The notes under the pieces: model-generated
Databases searched by the model: none
What the model was told of the DNA's origin: nothing
What the model saw: the letters and a program-made list of their open reading frames with translations, nothing else
Made by a program: the position numbers and the translations under genes
In this document: positions 45,699-54,364 of the stretch, in pieces
Numbering within the stretch: the first letter of the stretch is position 1
How the letters are laid out: every line of letters starts with the position of its first letter
Assembly: GCA_024686215.1 (NCBI GenBank)
Contig: JAIBDN010000007.1
Location: 1 to 64,000, forward strand
Reading direction: 5' to 3'
DNA: 64,000 bases
Origin: Gammaproteobacteria bacterium
GTDB lineage: Bacteria > Pseudomonadota > Gammaproteobacteria > Pseudomonadales > Halieaceae

Positions 45699-46610
45699 AT
45701 GGGGCGTACCCAACAGGCCCAGATGGATGTAAGCAATACCGTGGACGTGTCAGATCCGCTTGCGGTGTCTGTTGCTGTGCGCGACATATTGACAGGGTGC
45801 TACCGCGGCTATGATTTCTCCGCAGTAGATGCCTTGATTGCAGATTTTAGTCGGCTCTACCGTGGGCACTTTCCCGGTTTCAACGCCTGTGATATTGGCT
45901 ATCACGACATGCAGCATGTGCTGGATGTGACCCTGGCCATGGCCAGATTGCTGGATGGGCATGATCGCGGGAACCTGGCGGACCTTTATCTTGGGCCGGA
46001 TCTGGCGCTTGCCGGAATAGCCGCCGCGCTGTTCCATGATTCGGGGTATATACGACGCATCCGCGACAGTCGCAACAAGAATGGCGCGGCCTATACCCGG
46101 GTGCATGTCAGTCGCAGCGCCCGTTTTCTTGCTGAATATTTACCGCAGAGCGCAGCGTTTCCTGTCACCGGGGTGTGTACGCGTATTGTGCACTTTACCG
46201 GTTATGAAATAGACCCCAGTGACATCCCCGTCGCTGACGCCCGGGAACGTCGCCTGGGAGAGTTATTGGGAACGGCAGACCTTATCGCGCAAATGGCAGA
46301 CGTCGATTACACCAGAAAGTGCCGTGAGCACCTGTACGAGGAGTTCAGGATAGGGGGCCTGGCCGGCGAACATGCATCCCAATATGCAGGCGCCACTGTG
46401 TTTCGCTCGCCGCAGCATCTGCTGGAATCCACACCGGAATTCATGCGCAACGCAATTTCCCTGCGTCTGGAAGGCCATTTTGGCGGGGCGTTCCAATTTG
46501 CCGCGGTACATTTTGGCGGTGAGAATCTCTATATGGACGCGATTCAACGCAACTGCCTGGCTTTGGAGGCAGAGCTTGCCGGGATTGGCGCCTCTGTTGT
46601 GATTTCTTGA
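45699..46610 (+). CDS. HD-domain phosphodiesterase-like protein
   Basis: This 303-residue protein has H69-D70-x2-H73 (GYHDMQHVLDVTLAM) and H113-D114 (ALFHDSGY), plus H136, H165 and D194 as further candidate metal ligands. The order and spacing of the first motif resemble cyclic-nucleotide phosphodiesterases (the YHNxxHAxDV pattern), so a metal-dependent phosphodiesterase is likely. AGGAC precedes the ATG. It starts 7 bases after the cyclase-homology gene and overlaps rsmJ by 4, implying one operon. The substrate is unproven. Confidence 0.75.
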   Translation: MGRTQQAQMDVSNTVDVSDPLAVSVAVRDILTGCYRGYDFSAVDALIADFSRLYRGHFPGFNACDIGYHDMQHVLDVTLAMARLLDGHDRGNLADLYLGPDLALAGIAAALFHDSGYIRRIRDSRNKNGAAYTRVHVSRSARFLAEYLPQSAAFPVTGVCTRIVHFTGYEIDPSDIPVADARERRLGELLGTADLIAQMADVDYTRKCREHLYEEFRIGGLAGEHASQYAGATVFRSPQHLLESTPEFMRNAISLRLEGHFGGAFQFAAVHFGGENLYMDAIQRNCLALEAELAGIGASVVIS

Positions 46611-47413
46611 GTCCAGGTCCTCATTTGGCGGTGTTGCCAATGACAGTCGATGATGGCGACTATCGCGTTGCACGTGAACTGGCGCATACGCTGGCTCTGC
46701 CAATGCTTGAATCCGGTGTAAGCCCTGTGGACTGCACGCAGTATGACGCCCTGTTGCTGATAGGCGGCGATTCGCTGTCACTGCAGCAGACCGGAAGCGC
46801 AGCCCCGGGCCCGGTGGCGGTAGATTTCGGTAGTTCTGCGATGCGCCATCGCCGTGGTGCCGGGCACAACGAGTTGCTAGGTCGTGCGGTTGGAGTGGGT
46901 AAAAAGCCCGCGCTGCAGGTGCTCGATGCGACGGCTGGACTGGGGCGCGACGGCTTTGTACTGGCAGACTTGGGCTGCACTGTGTTAATGACTGAGCGCG
47001 AGCCAGTTGTTGCCGCGTTATTGCGCTCCGGAATGCTGCGCGCGCAGCGTGCTAATGACATCTGGTTGCGACAGGCTGTGGCGCGCATGTCACTGTCCCA
47101 GGTGGATGCGCGGGAACTGGAGCCGGCTATGCTTGCTGGCATGGATGTTATCTATCTGGATCCCATGTTCCCGGGGCGGGTGAAAAGCGCGGCAGTGAAG
47201 AAAGAAATGGCACTGTTTCAACTGTTGCTGCAGGGCACTGCAGGCGTCGATGACGCAGACGCACTGTTGCTATGGGCCATGCAGCAGCCAGTGGCTCGCG
47301 TGGTGGTTAAACGTCCACCAAAGGCCGCCTGGCTGGCTGATCGGGCACCCTCACACCATATAGGCGGAAAAGCCGTGCGCTATGATGTTTATGTGCAGCA
47401 TAAGTTGGCCTGA
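46607..47413 (+). CDS. rsmJ: 16S rRNA (guanine1516-N2)-methyltransferase RsmJ
   Basis: This SAM-dependent methyltransferase of about 268 residues modifies G1516 of 16S rRNA. The family features are VDFGSSAMRHRRGAG (substrate region), LDATAGLGRDGFVLA (SAM binding), and YLDPMFP (catalytic). The frame starts with TTG at 46607, overlapping the HD gene; ATG 46640 is possible, but the first beta-strand (HLAVLP) looks part of the fold. No clear ribosome-binding site is seen, so translation may be coupled to the HD gene. Confidence 0.88.
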   Translation: MSPGPHLAVLPMTVDDGDYRVARELAHTLALPMLESGVSPVDCTQYDALLLIGGDSLSLQQTGSAAPGPVAVDFGSSAMRHRRGAGHNELLGRAVGVGKKPALQVLDATAGLGRDGFVLADLGCTVLMTEREPVVAALLRSGMLRAQRANDIWLRQAVARMSLSQVDARELEPAMLAGMDVIYLDPMFPGRVKSAAVKKEMALFQLLLQGTAGVDDADALLLWAMQQPVARVVVKRPPKAAWLADRAPSHHIGGKAVRYDVYVQHKLA

Positions 47414-47434
47414 AGTCGGCCCTGGGCGAAAAAT

Positions 47435-48337
47435 TTGAATCCGTTAACGCAAGTACGTCGTCGCTATGCCAGTCGGGCACTTATGCTCGCACTGCTTACG
47501 CTATTGACGCGCCCGCTGTGGGCCGCGGGGGAGCGTTTACCCGTGTGGCAAGTGCGCTCGGAGCACGCCCAGGTCACTTTGCTGGGCTCGATACACATGG
47601 CCTATCCAGAAATTTACCCCTTGCGTGAGGATCTGGAGAGCGCTTTCGCGGCAGCTGATACGCTGGTGGTGGAAGTGGATATCAGTGGCGAAAATGGCCA
47701 GGAGATACAGCAGTTGTTGATGCAGCGCGGGTTATTACCTGAGGGTGAGACACTGCAGCAGCAGTTATCCGCGCAGACCTGGGCGGCCCTGCAGCACTAC
47801 CTGCGTAGCAGGGCGCTGCCGCTGGAAGCTTTTGAACGCATGCGGCCTGGGCTGGTGGTCACTCTGTTGAGCAGTATGCGTATCGCCGAGTTGGGGATGC
47901 ACGCAGACCAGGGCATAGACCGGCATTTCCTCGATCTGGCCAGGGGTGAAAAAACCATTGTGGAGCTGGAGACCGCTGAGCAGCAGATTGAATTGTTGCT
48001 GGGGTTTGCCCAACCCGACCTGCTGGTAGCCCAGACGCTGCTGCAGCTGGATGAAATCGATTTATACATGCGGCCCATCTACGAGGCCTGGCGTGCTGGC
48101 AACGCGCAACAGCTCAGCCGTCTTTTGCTGGAAGACGAGAGGCAGCGGCACCCGGAATTCAAAGCGGTATTCGAAGCCTTATTTGATCAACGCAACCGCG
48201 CTATGGCCCTGCAAATACAAGAGTTTTTGCAGGGCAGTGGGCACTATTTTGTGGTGGTGGGAGCGGGGCACCTGGTGGGTTCTGAAGGCATAGTCGCCCT
48301 CCTGCAGCGCAAGGGTTACACGGCCCATCAATGGTAA
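47435..48337 (+). CDS. TraB/GumN family exported protein
   Basis: This protein of about 300 residues has a basic N-region (RRRYASRA), hydrophobic signal segment and cleavage near WAAG. The TraB/GumN/TIKI fold is shown by TLLGSIHMAYPEIYPL near residue 47, G-x-D-x-H-F (GIDRHFLDL) near 170 and VVGAGHLVGSEGIVALL near 272. Members are suspected metalloproteases; bacterial roles are unsettled. The TTG start fits the signal peptide; ATG 47483 would remove its basic part. Confidence 0.82.
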   Translation: MNPLTQVRRRYASRALMLALLTLLTRPLWAAGERLPVWQVRSEHAQVTLLGSIHMAYPEIYPLREDLESAFAAADTLVVEVDISGENGQEIQQLLMQRGLLPEGETLQQQLSAQTWAALQHYLRSRALPLEAFERMRPGLVVTLLSSMRIAELGMHADQGIDRHFLDLARGEKTIVELETAEQQIELLLGFAQPDLLVAQTLLQLDEIDLYMRPIYEAWRAGNAQQLSRLLLEDERQRHPEFKAVFEALFDQRNRAMALQIQEFLQGSGHYFVVVGAGHLVGSEGIVALLQRKGYTAHQW

Positions 48338-48355
48338 TTATTAAGGAAGCCAAGC

Positions 48356-49108
48356 ATGTCTGAGCATAAAAAAATTGCCCTTGTAACCGGGGCATCCGCA
48401 GGTCTCGGTGCTGAGTTCTGCCGACAACTGGCGCCGCGCTGCGATGTCATTATCGGTGTGGCCAGACGAGGTGAGCGCCTGGCAGAACTGGCACAGGAGT
48501 TAGCCGGCAGCGTGGAGTTTCATGTTCTGGAGGCTGATCTCAATAGCATTGAAGGGGTCGCCCGGACCATGGAAACCCTGCGCCAGAAGGGCCCGGTGGA
48601 TTACCTGGTAAACAATGCGGGTTTCAGTACCTACGGAAATTTCGAAAATCTGCAGATTGATACCCAGCGTGACATGGTGGGTCTGCATATCGACGCCACT
48701 ATCACCCTGTGTCGCGCGGCAGTTCCGTATATGCGTGAACGGGGTGGCGGTCACATTATCAATGTGTCGTCCCTGGGGGCATTTCTTCCAGGGAAGGGAT
48801 TAGCGGTTTACGGGGCAACCAAGGCGTTCCTGAATTATTTCTCCCAGGCGCTACACACAGAATTGCTCGGTAGCGGTATCGAGGTGCAGGCCTTGTGCCC
48901 GGGTTATATTCACACCGAATTTCACCTGGAAATTGAAGCCAGCGGTTTTGACAAAAGCCGTGTTCCGGAGGAATTCTGGATGCAGCCACAGGAGGTGGTG
49001 AGGATCAGTCTGGACGCGCTGGGCAGTGGCAAAGTGTTGGTGGTGCCAGGGCAGGGCAATCAAACCCTGGCTGCGTCGGGACTACAACAGCAGCTGGATC
49101 TGCTGTAG
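48356..49108 (+). CDS. Short-chain dehydrogenase/reductase (YqjQ/DltE-like)
   Basis: This 250-residue classical SDR has TGASAGLG at 11-18, NNAG at 86-89, S139, and Y152-x3-K156 (YGATK). The SSLGAFLPGKGLAVYGATKAFLNYFSQALHTEL stretch is typical of the DltE/YqjQ subgroup. AAGGAAG precedes the ATG. The substrate is unknown. It is the last plus-strand gene before the minus-strand dap cluster. Confidence 0.87.
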   Translation: MSEHKKIALVTGASAGLGAEFCRQLAPRCDVIIGVARRGERLAELAQELAGSVEFHVLEADLNSIEGVARTMETLRQKGPVDYLVNNAGFSTYGNFENLQIDTQRDMVGLHIDATITLCRAAVPYMRERGGGHIINVSSLGAFLPGKGLAVYGATKAFLNYFSQALHTELLGSGIEVQALCPGYIHTEFHLEIEASGFDKSRVPEEFWMQPQEVVRISLDALGSGKVLVVPGQGNQTLAASGLQQQLDLL

Positions 49109-49147
49109 GCGAGTGCATACTGCATTGACCCGGCGGGCTCGGCGATG

Positions 49148-51314
<2,167 letters not shown>

Positions 51315-51344
51315 GATAAATCCTTGCTGGTTTTCCTGCCTTGC

Positions 51345-51701
51345 TTACAGGGTGTGTTGATTGAATATCGTCTCGTAGTTGCTTGCGGAGAATCCGGTAA
51401 AGCGTTGGTGCCCGGTATCCAGCAGCGGACGCTTGATCAGCGTTGGTTGCGCCATGATTGCAGCTTGTGCAGAGGCGCTGTCCATACTGTTGCGTTCGCT
51501 TTCATCCAGCGCCTTCCAGGTGGTGCTGCGTTTGTTGACCAGAGTTTCCCAGCCCAGCTCCGCCACCCACTCGCTAACCTGCTCTTGCGTCAATCCGTCG
51601 CCACGCAGGTCGTGAAAGGCATAGTCTATCGTGTGCTCATCCAGCCATTTGCGCGCCTTCTTCACGGTGTCGCAGTTCTTTATGCCGTAGAGAGTGATCA
51701 C
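51345..51701 (-). CDS. yffB: ArsC/Spx family thioredoxin-fold protein YffB
   Basis: This 118-residue protein has the N-terminal ITLYGIKNCDTVKKARKWLDEH (C10) and a C-terminal IKRPLL element of the YffB/ArsC-like family. The role is uncertain; a glutathione-dependent thiol reductase is suggested. It starts with GTG after AAGGAC and heads yffB-dapD-dapE. A likely extended -10 promoter lies at 51741-51749. Confidence 0.88.
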   Translation of the reverse strand: MITLYGIKNCDTVKKARKWLDEHTIDYAFHDLRGDGLTQEQVSEWVAELGWETLVNKRSTTWKALDESERNSMDSASAQAAIMAQPTLIKRPLLDTGHQRFTGFSASNYETIFNQHTL

Positions 51702-51740
51702 GTTTTTGTCGTCCTTAGCTGTTAGCTACAAAGGGCGCGT

Positions 51741-51749
51741 AGCATAGCA
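51741..51749 (-). promoter_or_regulatory. Extended -10 promoter for yffB-dapD-dapE
   Basis: Read on the minus strand, TGC-TATGCT matches an extended -10 (TGn-TATnnT), 40 bases before the yffB GTG. The -35 region (TGTATC, 17-bp spacing) is weak, as expected for extended -10 promoters. It marks the edge of the operon, so the palindromes beyond it are upstream of the transcript. Confidence 0.5.
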
Positions 51750-51868
51750 AATCCCGGTGTTCAGATACAGAGATCTGGGGTGTTGTTGGGTGGATACGAG
51801 CTCCCGGCATATAGGGGGCGATGGGGGTGGCTCGCCCTTAAGCTTTGTTGGTTTCTTGCTGGCGGGCC

Positions 51869-52060
51869 GCAGGGACGCCAGAGGCGGGTTTTTCTCGAAA
51901 CGGCCCCAAGCTTGCCGTGGCTTTCGGGCTGCTGCGGAACTCGACCAAAATTGCTGCGCAATTTTCGGGACTCGAACAGTCCTCGCAGAAGGCCCCCGAA
52001 AGCCACGGCAAGCTTGAGCGGGGCCTATGATCGAGAAAAACCCGCCCCTGCCGTCCCTGC
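51869..52060. repeat. Nested long palindrome, element 1
   Basis: This 192-bp element has outer arms 51869-51898 and 52031-52060 that pair at 28 of 30 positions. Inner arms 51908-51928 and 51995-52015 pair perfectly (21 bp), with GGCCCC/GGGGCC between (51902-51907, 52020-52025). The core, 51927-51994, carries an AAAATTGC-TGC-GCAATTTT hairpin (51947-51965) and GGACT-CGAAC-AGTCC. Reading frames crossing it are mirror images on both strands and are not called as genes. No transposase, direct repeat or target duplication is seen. It lies in the 804-base gap between yffB and nth. Confidence 0.9.
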
Positions 52061-52175
52061 TTGGGCAAGGACTCTGCTTTCCTCAATGCGTGGTCGAACA
52101 TAGGGCATCGATAAACTGACTGGGTAAATTTTTGGGTACGGGAGTAGATAAAAGCCTAAATTCAGGCAGTAGCTA

Positions 52176-52360
52176 GGGCTGTCCGGGATGATGGTTCCAG
52201 GGCTGTAGGCCGCGCTTTAAGTTTTTCGCCCTTTTCGGGGTCTTCTGCGAGGACTGTTCGAGTCCAGATTTTTGCACAGCAAAAATTGTCGAGTTCCGCA
52301 GCAGCCGTAAAGGGCGAAAAACTTACGGCCGTGCCCTGGAACCATCATCCCGGATAGCCC
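52176..52360. repeat. Nested long palindrome, element 2 (core inverted relative to element 1)
   Basis: This 185-bp element has outer arms 52183-52203 and 52333-52353 that pair perfectly (21 bp), extended by GGGCTGT/ATAGCCC (52176-52182, 52354-52360). Inner arms 52218-52234 and 52309-52325 pair over 17 bp; the left side has about five extra bases near 52212. The core (52235-52306) is the reverse complement of element 1's core: 52245-52265 equals 51968-51988 and 52288-52306 equals 51927-51945, base for base. Its central hairpin is ATTTTTGC-ACA-GCAAAAAT (52268-52286). The arms differ from those of element 1. The intervening 52061-52175 shows no gene or repeat. Confidence 0.9.
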
Positions 52361-52383
52361 GGAATTCAAAGCCTAAGCTCTCA

Positions 52384-52465
52384 AGGTATTTTTGAAGTCT
52401 TGAGTAGTCGAATTTCGCAACAGCCGGAAAGGGCGGAAAACTTACGGCCGTGCCCTGGAATACCT
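52384..52465. repeat. Truncated nested palindrome, element 3
   Basis: This 82-bp element has 52406-52460 closely resembling the right half of element 2 (52287-52341), including AAAGGGCG-GAAAACTTACGGCC and GCCCTGGAA. The left half and the central hairpin are missing. The ends still pair: AGGTATT (52384-52390) with AATACCT (52459-52465). It looks like an internal deletion of a third copy whose outermost stem differs from element 2. It ends 40 bases before the nth stop. Confidence 0.8.
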
Positions 52466-52505
52466 ACCCTGACTGCGCCGGATCCCAAGTGCGATACCAG
52501 AACCA

Positions 52506-53159
52506 TTAGGCTTTGAGAGTCTTCTTGGGATGCTTACGATTAGGGTAACAGGTGGTACAGATCTCGCAGACGCGACCGTCACAGCCCCTGGCTGAGCAAA
52601 ACTCACGGCCGTAGAAAATGATCTGAAGGTGCAGGCGATTCCAGTATTCCTCCGGGAACAGGCGTTTCAGGTCGCGCTCTGTTTGCACCACATTCTTGCC
52701 GTTGGTGAGGCCCCAGCGTTGTGCCAGACGGTGAATATGAGTGTCCACCGGAAATGCCGGGACACCAAAAGCCTGTGACATCACCACGCTGGCTGTCTTG
52801 TGGCCAACACCGGGCAGGCGCTCCAGCGCAGCCATGTCCTGTGGCACCACGCCCGCATGTTCATCCAGCAGAATTTCGCTGAGGCGCTTTATCGCCCTGG
52901 ATTTCTGTGGAGACAAGCCGCAGGGGCGAATGATCGCCCTGATCTGCTCGACTTCAAGTGCTGCCATATCGGTTGGATTGTCCGCCACGGCGAACAGCGC
53001 CGGGGTTATCTGGTTCACGCGTTCATCGGTGCACTGCGCGCTGAGTAACACTGCAACCAGCAGGGTGAATGTGTCCGTGTGGTCCAGCGGTACCGGAGTC
53101 TCCGGGTAGAGTTGCTCGAGGCGTTGCAGAATATAATCGACGCGTTGTTGTTTGAGCAC
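52506..53159 (-). CDS. nth: Endonuclease III
   Basis: This 217-residue DNA glycosylase/AP lyase for oxidised pyrimidines has a helix-hairpin-helix LPGVGHKTASVV with catalytic K121 and D139 in FPVDTH. The iron-sulphur region has C188, C193, C198, C201 and C204, giving C-x9-C-x2-C-x2-C (plus C193), not the C-x6-C-x2-C-x5-C of E. coli Nth. It follows dapC by 9 bases in a map-glnD-dapC-nth run. Start ATG 53159. Confidence 0.92.
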   Translation of the reverse strand: MLKQQRVDYILQRLEQLYPETPVPLDHTDTFTLLVAVLLSAQCTDERVNQITPALFAVADNPTDMAALEVEQIRAIIRPCGLSPQKSRAIKRLSEILLDEHAGVVPQDMAALERLPGVGHKTASVVMSQAFGVPAFPVDTHIHRLAQRWGLTNGKNVVQTERDLKRLFPEEYWNRLHLQIIFYGREFCSARGCDGRVCEICTTCYPNRKHPKKTLKA

Positions 53160-53168
53160 GGTTTGGGC

Positions 53169-54359
53169 CTACAGCTGATTCAGGCGATGAACGATGCGCT
53201 GCGCAGCCTCGACGCAGTGTTCCAATTCTGCCACCAGGGCCATGCGTACACGGTTCTCTCCAGGGTTAATGCCATTGGCCTCGCGCGCCAGAAAGCGGCC
53301 GGGTAGTACCGTTACATGTTCATGTGCGTAAAGCTGACGCGCAAACTCGATATCACTGATCGGCGTTTCAGGCCATAGATAGAAAGCGGCCTGCGGTGGG
53401 CTGACCTGCAGGTGACCGTTTAATACATCCAGTACCGCGGAAAATTTCTCCCGGTATAAATCGCGATTATTTATCACATGAGCTTCATCGCTCCAGGCGG
53501 CGATACTGGCCAACTGGTGGTGAACAGGCATGGCGCAGCCGTGATAGGTGCGATACAGCAGAAATTGCTGCAGGATTTTCGCGTCACCGGCAACGCAGCC
53601 GGAGCGCAGTCCCGGCAGGTTGGAACGTTTGGACAGGCTGTGAAAAACCACACAATTGCGGTAGTCAGTATCACCCAGGGCAGCGCAGGCCTGCAGCAGA
53701 CCCGGCGGCGGGGAAGCCTCGTCAAAGTATATTTCCGAGTAGCATTCGTCGCTGGCGATAACGAAGTCGTATTCCCTGGCCAGGGCGATTAACTGCTGCA
53801 GTTGGGCCAGTTCCATTACCGCGCCGGTAGGATTGCCCGGGTTACAGATGTAGAGCAGTTGGCACTGTTGCCATTGCTCGGCAGTGACCGCACTGAAGTC
53901 TGGCAACAGGCCGGTTTCTTGTGTGCAATTGATGAACAGCGGTTGTGCACCCGCCAGCAGGGCAGCCCCCTCGTAGATCTGGTAGAAAGGATTGGGGCTC
54001 ATCACCAATGCGTCTGGTGCGTCATTGACCACTGCCTGGGCGAAGGCGAACAGCGCTTCCCGGGTGCCACTGACCGGTAATACCTGTGCGTCAGCATCAA
54101 TGGCGGACAGCGAGAAGCGCCGTTGCAGCCAGTGCGCTATCGCCTGGCGCAATTCTGGCAAGCCAGCGGTGGCGGGGTAATTGGACAGGCGGTGCAGGTT
54201 TTCGCTTATGACATCGAGTACAAAGTCCGGCGCCGGGTGCCTGGGTTCACCAATAGATAAAGCGATGGGTGATTTATCCGCCGGGGGTGTCAGGTCGGCA
54301 AACAATTGCCGTAGTTTCTCAAAAGGGTAGGGCTGCAGCCGCTGCAAATGGGTATTCAT
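53169..54359 (-). CDS. dapC: Succinyldiaminopimelate transaminase
   Basis: This 396-residue class I aminotransferase makes N-succinyl-LL-diaminopimelate from its keto precursor. The PLP lysine is in HSLSKRSNLPGLRSG, with NPGNPTGAVM and SDECYSEIYFDE upstream. It shares the dap pathway with dapD, dapE and dapA in this window, and follows glnD by 5 bases, as in Pseudomonas. The subgroup assignment rests on sequence look and context. Confidence 0.92.
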   Translation of the reverse strand: MNTHLQRLQPYPFEKLRQLFADLTPPADKSPIALSIGEPRHPAPDFVLDVISENLHRLSNYPATAGLPELRQAIAHWLQRRFSLSAIDADAQVLPVSGTREALFAFAQAVVNDAPDALVMSPNPFYQIYEGAALLAGAQPLFINCTQETGLLPDFSAVTAEQWQQCQLLYICNPGNPTGAVMELAQLQQLIALAREYDFVIASDECYSEIYFDEASPPPGLLQACAALGDTDYRNCVVFHSLSKRSNLPGLRSGCVAGDAKILQQFLLYRTYHGCAMPVHHQLASIAAWSDEAHVINNRDLYREKFSAVLDVLNGHLQVSPPQAAFYLWPETPISDIEFARQLYAHEHVTVLPGRFLAREANGINPGENRVRMALVAELEHCVEAAQRIVHRLNQL

Positions 54360-54364
54360 GGCAC

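Noticed and set aside
44366-46610. Pycsar-type anti-phage cyclase system
   Set aside because: The partner is an HD phosphodiesterase-like protein, not a membrane or TIR effector with a cyclic-nucleotide receptor domain, and there are no defence genes around.
51757-52103. Several overlapping reading frames of 60-107 codons on both strands
   Set aside because: They read the two arms of the palindrome, so plus and minus frames give mirror versions of the same peptides. No ribosome-binding site or family match.
52245-52265. tRNA T-arm-like GTTCGAGTCC in the palindrome core
   Set aside because: The flanks do not form a T-stem or acceptor, and the sequence folds better as GGACT/AGTCC. No tRNA gene or fragment could be built.
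51869-52360. Insertion sequence or integron attC array
   Set aside because: No transposase or integrase frame, no target-site duplication seen, and no R-box/L-box pattern with cassettes.
51869-52465. CRISPR array
   Set aside because: Three unequal palindromic elements of 82-192 bp with no regular spacers and no cas genes.
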